Positions 1 to 8,156 of a stretch of DNA of 24,520 bases are shown piece after piece. The stretch covers positions 1-24,520 of the forward strand of contig DAIOHQ010000043.1 in the NCBI GenBank assembly GCA_036744635.1, in the 5' to 3' direction. This stretch comes from DAIOHQ01 sp036744635 (GTDB lineage Bacteria; Planctomycetota; Phycisphaerae; Tepidisphaerales; Tepidisphaeraceae). Position 1 is the first letter of the stretch. Each line of letters opens with the position of its first letter. Under the pieces are notes generated by a model. That model worked only from the letters and a program-made list of their open reading frames with translations, searched no databases and was not told the DNA's origin. Position numbers and translations under genes: made by a program.

Positions 1-109
1 CAGGAATGTCTGCCCCACCAAAGCAAGGTAAAGCCGCCTAAAGTGTCACGCACCCATGGCCCAGCGACAGGCAAGAATGCGTGTCGTACGGCAGACAAGA
101 ATGTCTGCC
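1..109. repeat. REP-like hairpin cluster
   Basis: Two adjacent hairpins share the loop AGAA. One is at 66-85 (arms GACAGGCA and TGCGTGTC, one mismatch), the other at 90-109 (perfect 8-bp arms GGCAGACA and TGTCTGCC). A half copy lies at 4-20: GAATGTCTGCCCCACCA there is repeated exactly at 99-115. The cluster lies downstream of the SpoVR gene. It resembles short intergenic palindromes (REP-like) and carries no gene. Its sequence is unrelated to the REP family near 23.2-24.0 kb. Confidence 0.6.
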
Positions 110-147
110 CCACCAGATGAGGATGGAAGGGGTTCTAACGGCTCTTC

Positions 148-1680
148 TCAAGTGATCTGATGCGCCGGCGGGGGGAGGTCGTCGTGGATGGTCTGCTGCT
201 TGGGCTGGTCGCCGGCGAAGGAAAAGAGAATCATGTCATCATCGATGCGCGCCTGCAGATGCACCGGCCGCTGCCAGATCTTGTGGATGTTTTTCAGCGT
301 TTCCACCGCATATTTGATCTCGACATCCAGGCCATTGTGCTTGTGTGCCAGATAGAGCTCGCCGCGGTTGTTGTAGTTGCCGTCGACGACGTAGATGAAG
401 GGCTGGCCCATGTTGGTGAGGTGGTAGAGCATGGTCTGCTTGATGCGGACCGGGTCGCGGCTGACGATGCGGAGCTGGCCGGTGTGGGGGTCGCGGCCGT
501 ACTGATAAAACTTGTGCTTCTCGATGAATTCCGGGGTCATGAACTCGTCGATGAAGTTCACGTCGTTGTAGACGCGGCGGACCTCGAAGATTTTTTCCCG
601 CCCCAGCCCCAGCCCCTTATCCCACCTCTTTTTTTCGCCGAGATTGGAGGCCTCCTCGTAATCCTTGCCGAATTTTCCCTTGTTCCAGCGGTCCTCGATG
701 TCGCGAAACAGCTCGATCCCGATCTTGTAGGGATTGAAATTCCCCGGCGGCATGTGCACCGTGCCGCTGTGATGATCGGCATAATCGATCACCTCGCTGG
801 CCGTGACAAAGTGCTTGCTCATCAGGGTGCTGTGCCAAAAACTTGCCCACCCTTCATTCATTACCTTGGTCATTCCCTGCGGGGCGAAATAATAGCTTTC
901 TTCGCGGACGATGGAGAGGCAGTCGGCCTGCCAGTCTTCCATGCGGGCGTGCTGCAGGAGATATTGCAACACATCGCGGGTGGGATGGGCCGGGGTGGCG
1001 TGGCGGGTCTTGCTGCGCTGGTCGCGCAGCTTTTTCTGCTCGGCCTGCAGCTTCTCGGGCGGATTGATCCAGCGGTCGAGATAATCCTTGGCCTTGAATT
1101 TTCCCGACGGCTCTTCGCGCTTGGGTTCTTCATGGGCGGAATCGACCGGGCCTCGCTTGAGGAACATGCTGTGGGCGTCGATCAGGTGTTCGATGCTCAG
1201 ACAGATGTCGAGGAAGCTCTCCACCGTGTCATAGCCGTGCTTCTCGATGTGCCGGCGCACGCGGGTGGCGTGGTTGGCCATCTCATCCATCATCTTGCGG
1301 TTGGTCTGGCTGAACCACAGGTTGTTTTTGAAGAAGTCGCTGTGGCCGTAGACGTGGGCGATCACCAGCTTCTGATCGACAAGCTGATTGGACTCCTGCA
1401 GGTAGGCGTAGCAGGGGTCGTTGTTGATCACCATCTCGTAGATGCGCCCCAGGCCGTAATGGTGTTGCTTGCGCAGCCGCTCATATTCCATGCCGAAGCG
1501 CCAATGGGGATAGCGCTGGGGAAATCCGCCATAAGCGGCGATCTGGTTCATCTGCTCGTAGTCGCACATCTCGTAGATGACCGGGAAGAAATCCAGGCCA
1601 TAGGAGCGGGCCTGCTCGCGAATCTGTTTCTTGGCCGCGAGCAGCTCTTCGGGAAATGGCGCGAGCGTGTGAGAAGCCAT
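148..1680 (-). CDS. spoVR: SpoVR family protein
   Basis: A 510-residue protein, the usual length for the SpoVR family (Bacillus SpoVR, E. coli YcgB). Family hallmarks are the N-terminal stretch around FPVIYEMCDYEQM, the AHVYGHSDFF segment near residue 110 and EGWASFWH in the middle. SpoVR affects spore cortex formation in Bacillus; in non-sporulating bacteria it is usually linked to the PrkA/YeaG kinase and YeaH in stress response, and its biochemistry is unresolved. The start is supported by a GGAGGTG ribosome site about 8 bases upstream. No YeaG- or YeaH-like gene is nearby, which is unusual. A 533-codon open frame on the opposite strand is an antisense shadow. Confidence 0.93.
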   Translation of the reverse strand: MASHTLAPFPEELLAAKKQIREQARSYGLDFFPVIYEMCDYEQMNQIAAYGGFPQRYPHWRFGMEYERLRKQHHYGLGRIYEMVINNDPCYAYLQESNQLVDQKLVIAHVYGHSDFFKNNLWFSQTNRKMMDEMANHATRVRRHIEKHGYDTVESFLDICLSIEHLIDAHSMFLKRGPVDSAHEEPKREEPSGKFKAKDYLDRWINPPEKLQAEQKKLRDQRSKTRHATPAHPTRDVLQYLLQHARMEDWQADCLSIVREESYYFAPQGMTKVMNEGWASFWHSTLMSKHFVTASEVIDYADHHSGTVHMPPGNFNPYKIGIELFRDIEDRWNKGKFGKDYEEASNLGEKKRWDKGLGLGREKIFEVRRVYNDVNFIDEFMTPEFIEKHKFYQYGRDPHTGQLRIVSRDPVRIKQTMLYHLTNMGQPFIYVVDGNYNNRGELYLAHKHNGLDVEIKYAVETLKNIHKIWQRPVHLQARIDDDMILFSFAGDQPKQQTIHDDLPPPAHQIT

Positions 1681-1773
1681 GAACGGGCACCTCCAACGAG
1701 ATTAGATCATCATACGCGCGCCGCGGACAGAAAAATTGCGGGATTGCGGGAAGCAGGTTGAATTCGGGGGCTT

Positions 1774-2208
1774 TTAGCGATTTTCATAGGGGCGGGGTTT
1801 CCCCGTCCTGTTTTCCGCTGAGTTAATCGCGCACGCGCCGTCCTCACACGAAACCGATCCGCCCAGCCGATAGCGGTTCCTTGCCACCCAGCGATACCCG
1901 CGCCAGCCGAGCGCCCGCACCGGCGCCCAGCGCAGGAGCGGCACGATGCTCCGCCAGCCGGCCAACCCCTCGGCCGCGCTCACCAGCCCATCATATTCCC
2001 CGGCCAGTTCCCCGCCCGGCGAAAGCACAAACATCTGCCCCTTGGCCGCCTGCCGATCCACCATCGGAAATGGCGCCATCCGCTGTTCATCGTGCAGATC
2101 GACAAAGTCGAAAACATCATCGCCATCCATGCGCTGCAGCATCGCCTTGCTGCGCGTGCAAAGGCCGCAGGTGCCGTCGTAGAAGATGGTGTGGCGCCTA
2201 CTGGGCAT
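1774..2208 (-). CDS. DCC family thiol-disulfide oxidoreductase (DUF393)
   Basis: A 144-residue protein with the defining YDGTCGLC motif at residues 10-17, placing the CxxC pair at C14 and C17. DCC proteins are small thioredoxin-fold-like proteins predicted to exchange thiols and disulfides; substrates are mostly unknown. A second cysteine pair lies in SCEDGAC near the C-terminus, as in some family members. No signal peptide is apparent, so it is probably cytoplasmic. I chose the ATG at 2208; a TTG at 2241 would add 11 residues unlike the family's usual N-terminus. It lies 93 bases upstream of the SpoVR gene on the same strand and could be co-transcribed. Confidence 0.85.
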   Translation of the reverse strand: MPSRRHTIFYDGTCGLCTRSKAMLQRMDGDDVFDFVDLHDEQRMAPFPMVDRQAAKGQMFVLSPGGELAGEYDGLVSAAEGLAGWRSIVPLLRWAPVRALGWRGYRWVARNRYRLGGSVSCEDGACAINSAENRTGKPRPYENR

Positions 2209-2273
2209 TTTCCCATCGTATGGCCAGATACTCTTTGGCAAGCGCTAAAAGAACTGAAATAAAGGACGCGGTT

Positions 2274-2792
2274 TCAGTTTGTACGAACGTAAGAGGCCAA
2301 TAGCGATTCGAATTCTTGCAGGCGATTGGGGTCGCCGAAGACGCGCTTTGGAACGATGAGGGGCTGTTGGTCGCAATCGATGATCAAAAACAGGAGTCGG
2401 GTTCGTCGGCAAGATGCGAGCGCGGACCAGTCATACTCGAAGCGTGACTTGGCACGGATGAACTGTAGTCCGCGCGTGTCGGCTTCCATCGCGAGCGGTT
2501 CGGATATAAGCGGTTCCTCGTCGAAGAATTTGCGCGCTTTCTCTGGAGTCATGCGGGCTCGAAGAAGCTGCCTACCGATAGATGCAAGCAGGGCAATGGG
2601 AATCGCTGTCGCAAACCAGTAATTGGTGTTCACGGTCATCGCGAGGTAGACGATGGACGCCGTCGCAAGGAGTATCGCCGCGGCCAGCAAGGCTGCGGAA
2701 ACCCATAATTTATTCAAGGCGAGCTGGCGCCACAGTGGCTGCGACGCATAGTCGAGGATATCGTCAAGGGAATATCTAAATTCTACTCTCAT
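2274..2792 (-). CDS. YcxB-like membrane protein
   Basis: A 172-residue protein with two hydrophobic segments (about residues 30-52 and 58-73) followed by a soluble C-terminal half containing FEYDWSAL and PLIVPKRVF. This layout, two transmembrane helices plus a short PH-like domain with an IPKRxF-type motif, is that of YcxB-like proteins of unknown function. The start has AGGAG about 9 bases upstream. Its first 17 bases overlap the end of the upstream paralogue, so the two are probably translationally coupled and may interact. Confidence 0.75.
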   Translation of the reverse strand: MRVEFRYSLDDILDYASQPLWRQLALNKLWVSAALLAAAILLATASIVYLAMTVNTNYWFATAIPIALLASIGRQLLRARMTPEKARKFFDEEPLISEPLAMEADTRGLQFIRAKSRFEYDWSALASCRRTRLLFLIIDCDQQPLIVPKRVFGDPNRLQEFESLLASYVRTN

Positions 2793-3351
2793 ACGGCAGC
2801 GCTCCTGTTGAAATTGGCGGCACCAAACGGTCCTGAAAGAGTTGCCGAGCGCGCTCCACTTCGACCGCGTTTACAAATGCGCGCTTCGGAATCTTGTGCG
2901 CGATTTCCAGAGATATGCGCAAGACGAATAATTTGTCTGTTTCAGCGAAGCTGCGGAATGCGTCCCACGCCCAATAGTGCCGGCGACCTGGCTGGAGGAG
3001 TTTCAGCCCGTGTTCATTCAGTACAATCGTTCTGGGCCTCCCGAGCGTTCGTCGCCTGGCAGCGCGGGCGGCAGTGACACCGAAACTGAAGAGTAATAAT
3101 GAAAAAGCGAGACCGCATAAACCGATCACTTCTTGTCGGGCGGACGACGCGGTAGAACTCGGAGATTGTCGGGATGAGGTCTTGTTCAATAGCACGAACA
3201 AGATCACGGACAGTGTTAGAAACATAAACCAGCCAAGCGCCCCCCTGGTAGCGGAGGAGCGGCGAGGGCGGTGTTCGGGATTTCCTAGTACGCTCTGCGC
3301 TTCACGCAAGTCGGCGAGAGTGAGACTGTACTCAGCGGTAATCGGCTCCAT
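2776..3351 (-). CDS. YcxB-like membrane protein, paralogue
   Basis: A 191-residue protein with the same plan as the next gene: an N-terminal ITAEYSLTLADLREAQ segment, two hydrophobic helices (around ALGWFMFLTLSVILFVLL and IGLCGLAFSLLLFSF), then a soluble domain with YWAWDAFRSF and HKIPKRAF. The W-A-x-F and IPKRxF motifs match the YcxB-like pattern. I chose the ATG at 3351 because the only longer start is a TTG at 3387 without a ribosome site. Function unknown. The overlapping pair probably arose by duplication and then diverged strongly. Confidence 0.75.
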   Translation of the reverse strand: MEPITAEYSLTLADLREAQSVLGNPEHRPRRSSATRGALGWFMFLTLSVILFVLLNKTSSRQSPSSTASSARQEVIGLCGLAFSLLLFSFGVTAARAARRRTLGRPRTIVLNEHGLKLLQPGRRHYWAWDAFRSFAETDKLFVLRISLEIAHKIPKRAFVNAVEVERARQLFQDRLVPPISTGALPYESRI

Positions 3352-3406
3352 ATGTCTGATATACAGCGAGAACCGAATCCCCTGCAAGCGGGGCGGACAT
3401 CCACGA

Positions 3407-4027
3407 TCATTTCGCCGTCAGCTTCTTGGCGATCTCCGCCACGTGCCGCCCCTGGAAGCGGGCGATGGTTTTCTCATTTTCTGTCGGCTGCCGCTCGCCT
3501 TTGCTGCCGGCGATGGTGCTGGCGCCGTAGGGGCTGCCGCCGGTGATTTCGTTGAGGTTGAGCAGCTCCTTGCAGGAGTAGGGCACGCCGACGACCACCA
3601 TTCCCTGGTGAAAGAGAAATGTGTGCATGTGCAGGATCGTCGACTCCTGGCCGCCGTGTTGCGAGGCGGTGGAGGTGAAGACCGAGCCGAGTTTGCCCAC
3701 CAAGGCGCCCTTGGCCCAGAGTTGGCCGGTGGCGTCGATAAACGTCGCCATCTGGGCGCAGGCGTTTCCATAGCGCGTCGGCGAGCCGAGGATGATCGCA
3801 TCCGCCTCGACCAGGCGGGCGGGGTCGGCGATGGGGATATGGGCCCAGTTCTTTTTTGCGTCGAGCGCTCCCATCTTTCCGAGGATCTCATCGCTGAGGG
3901 TTTCACGCGTCTGGAAGACGTCCACCTGGGTGTCGGGGACGGATCGCGCGCCTTCGGCGACCGCCTGCGCCATGGTGTACATGTGGCCGTACAGGCTATA
4001 GAAAATGATCTGCACCTTGGTCGGCAT
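3407..4027 (-). CDS. wrbA: NAD(P)H:quinone oxidoreductase, WrbA type
   Basis: A 206-residue flavodoxin-fold protein, close to the usual WrbA length. It opens with VQIIFYSLYGHMYTMAQAV, the FMN phosphate-binding loop. It also has GSPTRYGNACAQM and SVFTSTASQHGGQE, both WrbA signatures for FMN binding and catalysis. WrbA is a cytoplasmic tetramer that reduces quinones by two electrons and limits redox cycling. The start at 4027 is preceded by GGAAAGGA six bases upstream; the open frame continues further upstream but those residues do not look like WrbA. The gene is downstream of, and antisense-separated from, the unknown gene at 4390. Confidence 0.95.
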   Translation of the reverse strand: MPTKVQIIFYSLYGHMYTMAQAVAEGARSVPDTQVDVFQTRETLSDEILGKMGALDAKKNWAHIPIADPARLVEADAIILGSPTRYGNACAQMATFIDATGQLWAKGALVGKLGSVFTSTASQHGGQESTILHMHTFLFHQGMVVVGVPYSCKELLNLNEITGGSPYGASTIAGSKGERQPTENEKTIARFQGRHVAEIAKKLTAK

Positions 4028-4389
4028 GATGATTCCTTTCCGAATCTTGCCCGCCGAGAGTATAGGCGCGGGAGAAGGGCACAGACAGGGAGCATCTCGC
4101 CTTCGCCCGCTGGACATCGCCCCTCGCCAATGCGAATATTGGCGTACGGTAAGCGAGCCATGACATGACTGAAGACTTTTCCCCGGGCGCAAGAGAAGCG
4201 ACCCGTCAACTGCCGGCAGCGAAAATAATTCAGAGGGCGAAAATAATTCAGCGCTGGCCCGTTTGTTGCCTTCGCTGTAGTCCAGGCTCAGCCTGATGAG
4301 TCCCATGTTCGGCAGCTTTATGCAGAGGCGTGAATCTGTTCGGGAACCCCCGCCCTTTAGTTTACAGTAGAAGCCGAAAGGTGCCATCC
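4028..4389. other. Divergent intergenic region with short tandem repeat
   Basis: This gap of about 360 bases separates the divergently transcribed wrbA and the gene at 4390, so it should hold both promoters; I could not pick convincing -35/-10 pairs. The one clear structure is a 15-bp direct repeat, GCGAAAATAATTCAG, at 4219-4233 and again at 4237-4251 (18-bp period). It could be an operator for a dimeric regulator, but nothing else supports that. Confidence 0.5.
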
Positions 4390-5769
4390 ATGTCGCAATC
4401 CCTTCTCCATATCGAACAAACGGAATCGGTAGCAGCCAAAGTCAAAAAGATCGAGCAGTTCCTCGGCGAAAATTTTTTCGACGATCGAGGAATCATGTAT
4501 GCCATGTGGTTCTGGAAGGGTAACGAATTGCGTCCCTTCGTCGCCGAGGACTTTGAGGGTGCATCCGTGTTCAAGACCAAGGCCGGGACCACGATGCACG
4601 ACCACTTCAATTACGAGAACAGCGCGTATACGAGTGGAATTTTTCTTTGGTCGCAGGTGCTGAGGCACCGCGCCACCGGCGAGAAGCAGGCGTTGGAATA
4701 TGCCGCAAAGGCCTTTCATAGCCTGGAACAGATCTACAGTCTCGGAGTGCAGAATGGCGAGCCGGGTCTGCTTTGCAAGCCGTACGGTTCGACCTTCACC
4801 CATGAGACCAGCCCCGATCAATTTGCCCCGGTGATCTTTGCGTTATGGGAATACCGCGATGTCGCAGATGAGGCGGTACGCCGGCGAATCGACGAAATGC
4901 TTCCGGCCATGGCCGATTGGTGGCGGCTGCGCGATTACACGATCGTCTATTTCGACCACGAAGGCGATTGGCTCAACGGTCCGATCATGACGCCGCAGTA
5001 CGGTCCCGAATACATCGCGATGCATCTCATCGCCTACAAGATCACGGGCAAGGCAGTCTATCGCGAGGAAGCCGACCGGATACTCAAGCTCGTTGGCGAC
5101 TTCCCGACGCGGTTTGACGTGAATCGGCGACATATGATGGAGACGGGGAAAACGTGGTGGCCCGAGCGACTTCACGGTCGCGAATACGATTCCAGCCGCC
5201 GCGCCTACATGCAAATGGATTGGGAATCGTACTGCGCCGTGTGGTATGGCGACCTGGCAGCAACCTGGTTGTTCGACAACGAGCCGGCATTGCAGCCGCT
5301 GCTTGCTCATGCCATCGCAAACTATTACCGCGTCATGTGCAACAACTTGACGCCGGATCTGCTTCAGCTCTATTGGTCCCAGACCGATCTCGGGACCGGC
5401 AAAGCCCATCCGCTGGTAGTGCCCCGGCAGGAGTATCTGATGCCGGCGAGCTGGGACTTTCTCTCGTACTTATCGGAAGTCTGTTTTGGTGATGGGACAG
5501 TGCAAGTCTGTGATATGGCTCTTCTGGCACATCGATACGCGCCCCATTTCTCGCCCGGGGCGCTCGAACTGGCAAAGAAGATGTTGGCGAAGCTCGACGA
5601 TCAGCGCTTGCACTGGATGATCGATCCGACCGGCAGCAACCTGATGCCCGGAGATCGCTGGATGGCCGACGCGCTGAGCTCGGAAGTGCCTGCCGAGACC
5701 GTGCTCACCTATTGGCGGGCTCGGAACTGGGGAATCGACGTCGAAAAACCTGCCGCGGTAGAAGTTTAG
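4390..5769 (+). CDS. Hypothetical protein, possible alpha/alpha-toroid carbohydrate enzyme
   Basis: A 459-residue cytoplasmic-looking protein without signal peptide. I do not recognise the family with certainty. It is rich in Trp, Tyr and His, with helical segments repeating the pattern of a short aromatic motif followed by an amphipathic helix (for example YENSAYTSGIFLWSQVL at about 75-91, YGPEYIAMHLIAYKITG, MDWESYCAVWYGDLAATW). That resembles six-hairpin (alpha/alpha)6-barrel glycosidases, lyases or epimerases. Acidic candidates are in FDHEGDWLNG and MDWESY. The start at ATG 4390 has AAAGG upstream; 20 extra in-frame codons from 4330 look non-coding. Likely monocistronic, and convergent with the gene at 5833. 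Confidence 0.7.
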   Translation: MSQSLLHIEQTESVAAKVKKIEQFLGENFFDDRGIMYAMWFWKGNELRPFVAEDFEGASVFKTKAGTTMHDHFNYENSAYTSGIFLWSQVLRHRATGEKQALEYAAKAFHSLEQIYSLGVQNGEPGLLCKPYGSTFTHETSPDQFAPVIFALWEYRDVADEAVRRRIDEMLPAMADWWRLRDYTIVYFDHEGDWLNGPIMTPQYGPEYIAMHLIAYKITGKAVYREEADRILKLVGDFPTRFDVNRRHMMETGKTWWPERLHGREYDSSRRAYMQMDWESYCAVWYGDLAATWLFDNEPALQPLLAHAIANYYRVMCNNLTPDLLQLYWSQTDLGTGKAHPLVVPRQEYLMPASWDFLSYLSEVCFGDGTVQVCDMALLAHRYAPHFSPGALELAKKMLAKLDDQRLHWMIDPTGSNLMPGDRWMADALSSEVPAETVLTYWRARNWGIDVEKPAAVEV

Positions 5770-5832
5770 TGGACCCCGCAGCCCGCACGGTGCTTTGGCT
5801 TCATTTGGAGGCACCGAAAGTAAAGCTGGCCG

Positions 5833-6915
5833 TCACTCCAGGTACGATTTCTCTCGAAAATACTCCAGCGCGCCGCGCACATCCGCAAAAATCTTGGTCG
5901 CGGTCTCGGTGATGAATGGTGAGGGCGCCGACTTTCCCGCCCAGATCACATACACTTCCTTGCCCGTCTCAAAGGCGTGCTGCAGTTCCCGCTCGACGCC
6001 GGATGAGAGGGCCGGGCTGCCATTCGGCAGCGTCGGGATCAGAGAGATGATCATTTCTGACTGGTCGATCATCTTGAAGTCCCGGGCGTAAATCTGCCCC
6101 ATGATGTCGCCGGAAATCTGCGCGACGTCGCTGGTCTTCAGCGTGATTGGTCCCTCGGTTCCCTCCACCTGCACCGTCGTCTGTCCCTCCTGCAGGGCGC
6201 GAACGGCCGCGTTGTGCAGCACCAGTTCATCCACGTCGGCCGGGTCGAAGGTGATGAAGTGCTCGTTGATCGTCTGCTTGAACTGCTCGATCTCCGCCAG
6301 CGTCCGCGGCTGGTCCATCACGTGGGTCATCGGGAACGACAGGTACGCCTTGCGGCGCTGGCGCTCGAACATCAGCCGATAGATCGTCTGTGTGGTCGGG
6401 ATGTTGCGGCCGCGCGAGATCATGAAAAAATGCCCGTAGCCGCGCAGGATCTTGGCGAGAATTTCCGTGGCCAGCAGCTCTTCCTCGCGCCAGACCATGA
6501 TGTCCTTGAGGGTGTGATCCAGGTCATGGTCGCGCAGCAGGCGCTGGTGAACCGCCTCGACGTTGTCCAGCATCGTCAGGTAGACATCGGCGTTGAATGC
6601 CTTGATCTGATCGAAATCGAAGGCCGCGAACAGGCCGTGCCGCCAGCGAAATGTGGCGTGGGTGTTCACCAGCACGTGCTCGTGCTGCTCGGCGGTGCGC
6701 AGGATTTCCTTGAAGATCGCCCGGCGGAGCGTGTTGAGCCGGCCCATGGGAAGATTGAGAATCCGCCCCGGCGGCACGTCCGGGGCTTCGGCATACATCA
6801 TCCGCCCCACGTGACATACCACCAGATCGTGCCCGGCGGCCTGCGCGATGGCCTGCACCGCCTCCAGATAAGGCCCCTTGTCCACGCCAACCTGCCCGGT
6901 CACGATCGCTCGCAT
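5833..6915 (-). CDS. Adenylate-kinase-like NTPase fused to a nucleoside 2-deoxyribosyltransferase-like domain
   Basis: A 360-residue protein of two parts. The N-terminal ~190 residues start with MRAIVTGQVGVDKG, a P-loop position as in archaeal-type adenylate kinases, but the Walker A is degenerate (residues 7-14 GQVGVDKG; Asp before the Lys and Gly in place of Ser/Thr). They go on with VLVNTHATFRW and MVWREEELLATEIL. The C-terminal part (about 255-345) reads MIDQSEMIISLIP, then SSGVERELQHAFETGKEVYVIW, the pattern of nucleoside 2-deoxyribosyltransferase-like (Rossmann) domains, with the Ser-Gly-x-x-x-Glu nucleotide-binding and catalytic region. It probably senses or modifies a nucleotide; substrate unknown. 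It lies 40 bases downstream of the UVR-motif gene on the same strand, a likely operon. Confidence 0.75.
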   Translation of the reverse strand: MRAIVTGQVGVDKGPYLEAVQAIAQAAGHDLVVCHVGRMMYAEAPDVPPGRILNLPMGRLNTLRRAIFKEILRTAEQHEHVLVNTHATFRWRHGLFAAFDFDQIKAFNADVYLTMLDNVEAVHQRLLRDHDLDHTLKDIMVWREEELLATEILAKILRGYGHFFMISRGRNIPTTQTIYRLMFERQRRKAYLSFPMTHVMDQPRTLAEIEQFKQTINEHFITFDPADVDELVLHNAAVRALQEGQTTVQVEGTEGPITLKTSDVAQISGDIMGQIYARDFKMIDQSEMIISLIPTLPNGSPALSSGVERELQHAFETGKEVYVIWAGKSAPSPFITETATKIFADVRGALEYFREKSYLE

Positions 6916-6955
6916 TGGCCTATCTTACCGCCAAAGGCAGGTCTGTCGCGGCAAA

Positions 6956-7765
6956 TTATGCGCCCTCATCGGATCGGTTGATGGCGATCTCATCACGGAT
7001 GCGGGCGGCCTCTTCGTACTGTTCCGACTTGATCGCCCGCTCAAGCTGCGATTGCAGCTTCTGCATCGGGTCGACCGGCAGCTTGCGGCGAATTTCGCGG
7101 GCGAACTTTTTCAGCACTTTGACTTCGCTGGAATGGGAAAAAGCCTCTTCCTGGCCGAAGTGCGCGAAAAATTCCTTGATGTTGGCCAGCCCCTCGGTAA
7201 TCGCTTCCAGCGCCTCGGGAAACCGATTGGCCTTGAACAGCACCGATGCCGATGCCCGGGTGTTCATCATCGTGATGTAGGGCCGATACTGCTCCAGAAC
7301 CATCCGATCCTGCTCGCTCTCGGCATATTTGCTGCAGATGTCGAGCACGCGCAGGTTGCGCGCGGTATCCCGCACCACCCCGGCAAAATCCTCCAGCACG
7401 AAGAGGCTGAGATAGCGCTGATAATACATCTGGGCTTCTTCGCGGAGGGATTGGCAATCATCGCTGGTCAGTTGAAACCCCAGCTCGCTGCCATGTTCCT
7501 GGCGGTGCTCGACGAGCAAGGATTCGAAATAGTCCAGCAGCGATTCAAACCCGTGCGGGCGCATTCCGTCCGGCCGGCCGGTCACCTCCATCTGCAGGAC
7601 GCCAAGATCCAGGCGCATCTGCAGCTTGGGAGCGCCGTCCATGCCGGATATTTTGCGCACGTTGATCGTGCCGGATTCGTAATCCCACCCCTTGAGGATC
7701 GGGCCGATGTCCTTGTTGCGAAGCTTTCCTTCGCTCTTTTCCGCTGGTGATTTTTCGTCGTTCAT
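6956..7765 (-). CDS. UVR-motif (UvrB/UvrC motif) domain protein
   Basis: A 269-residue soluble protein. Residues about 236-260 match a UVR motif (LQSQLERAIKSEQYEEAARI), the helical hairpin by which UvrB and UvrC, or McsA and ClpC, contact partners. The N-terminus has DIGPILKGWDYESGTINVRKI, followed by a tetratricopeptide-like helical middle (EDFAGVVRDTARNLRVLD, FKANRFPEALEAITEGLANIKEFF). There are no McsA zinc cysteines and no nuclease or helicase domain, so it is not UvrB or UvrC. The start at 7765 has a strong GGAGGG site. It probably leads an operon with the kinase-like fusion gene. Function is not known. Confidence 0.8.
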   Translation of the reverse strand: MNDEKSPAEKSEGKLRNKDIGPILKGWDYESGTINVRKISGMDGAPKLQMRLDLGVLQMEVTGRPDGMRPHGFESLLDYFESLLVEHRQEHGSELGFQLTSDDCQSLREEAQMYYQRYLSLFVLEDFAGVVRDTARNLRVLDICSKYAESEQDRMVLEQYRPYITMMNTRASASVLFKANRFPEALEAITEGLANIKEFFAHFGQEEAFSHSSEVKVLKKFAREIRRKLPVDPMQKLQSQLERAIKSEQYEEAARIRDEIAINRSDEGA

Positions 7766-7967
7766 GCCAACCCTCCGGATCTCCGGAGCCGCCGTTGATC
7801 CGCGTGCGCAAGACGGGAAGGATGTGTGGCCCCTCCATCGTCGGGCGCTGCCCTATTCTAGCCCGCTGGTTTGGCGTGGCCAAATTTCATCGCGGTTATC
7901 GAGAGGTTGGCCACATTTTCGGTTTGACCGGCGGCGGAAATGGGGGAGAATGAAGCGGAGGAACGTC

Positions 7968-8150
7968 ATGGCGGCCACAGCCGAAAAAGTGAAATGCGCC
8001 TGCGAAAGCTGCCAGTGCCAGGTGGAAGTGGCCAAAGGAGTTGTGCGCGACGGCAAGGTTTATTGCAGCAACGCCTGTGCGTACGAATGCACCGAGACGA
8101 CCTGCGTATGCGTTCACGATCGCTGCGAAGACGATCACGCCGGGAAATAA
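7968..8150 (+). CDS. Bacterial metallothionein (BmtA/SmtA family)
   Basis: A 60-residue protein with 10 cysteines arranged as CACESCQC, then VYCSNACAYEC, then CVCVHDRC, plus a terminal Asp-Asp-His. This is the prokaryotic metallothionein pattern, with a zinc-ribbon-like middle. It binds Zn(II) and/or Cd(II), Cu(I) in the cytoplasm for storage and detoxification. The ATG at 7968 follows a GCGGAGGAAC ribosome site; an ATG at 7950 would add six basic residues that do not belong to the family. The sulfotransferase gene starts 6 bases after its stop, so the two are co-transcribed. Confidence 0.93.
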   Translation: MAATAEKVKCACESCQCQVEVAKGVVRDGKVYCSNACAYECTETTCVCVHDRCEDDHAGK

Positions 8151-8156
8151 GGCCGC

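Noticed and set aside
160..1761. 533-codon open frame opposite SpoVR
   Set aside because: Reverse-strand shadow caused by high GC codon use; the SpoVR frame has clear family motifs and a ribosome site.
3074..4168. 364-codon plus-strand frame across wrbA
   Set aside because: Antisense shadow of wrbA and the YcxB-like gene; no motifs.
5788..5816. Shared bidirectional terminator between the 4390 and 5833 genes
   Set aside because: A six-bp stem CGGTGC/GCACCG exists but neither strand has a T run after it.
6956..7765. McsA or UvrC call for the UVR protein
   Set aside because: No zinc cysteines and no nuclease domain; only the UVR hairpin is shared.
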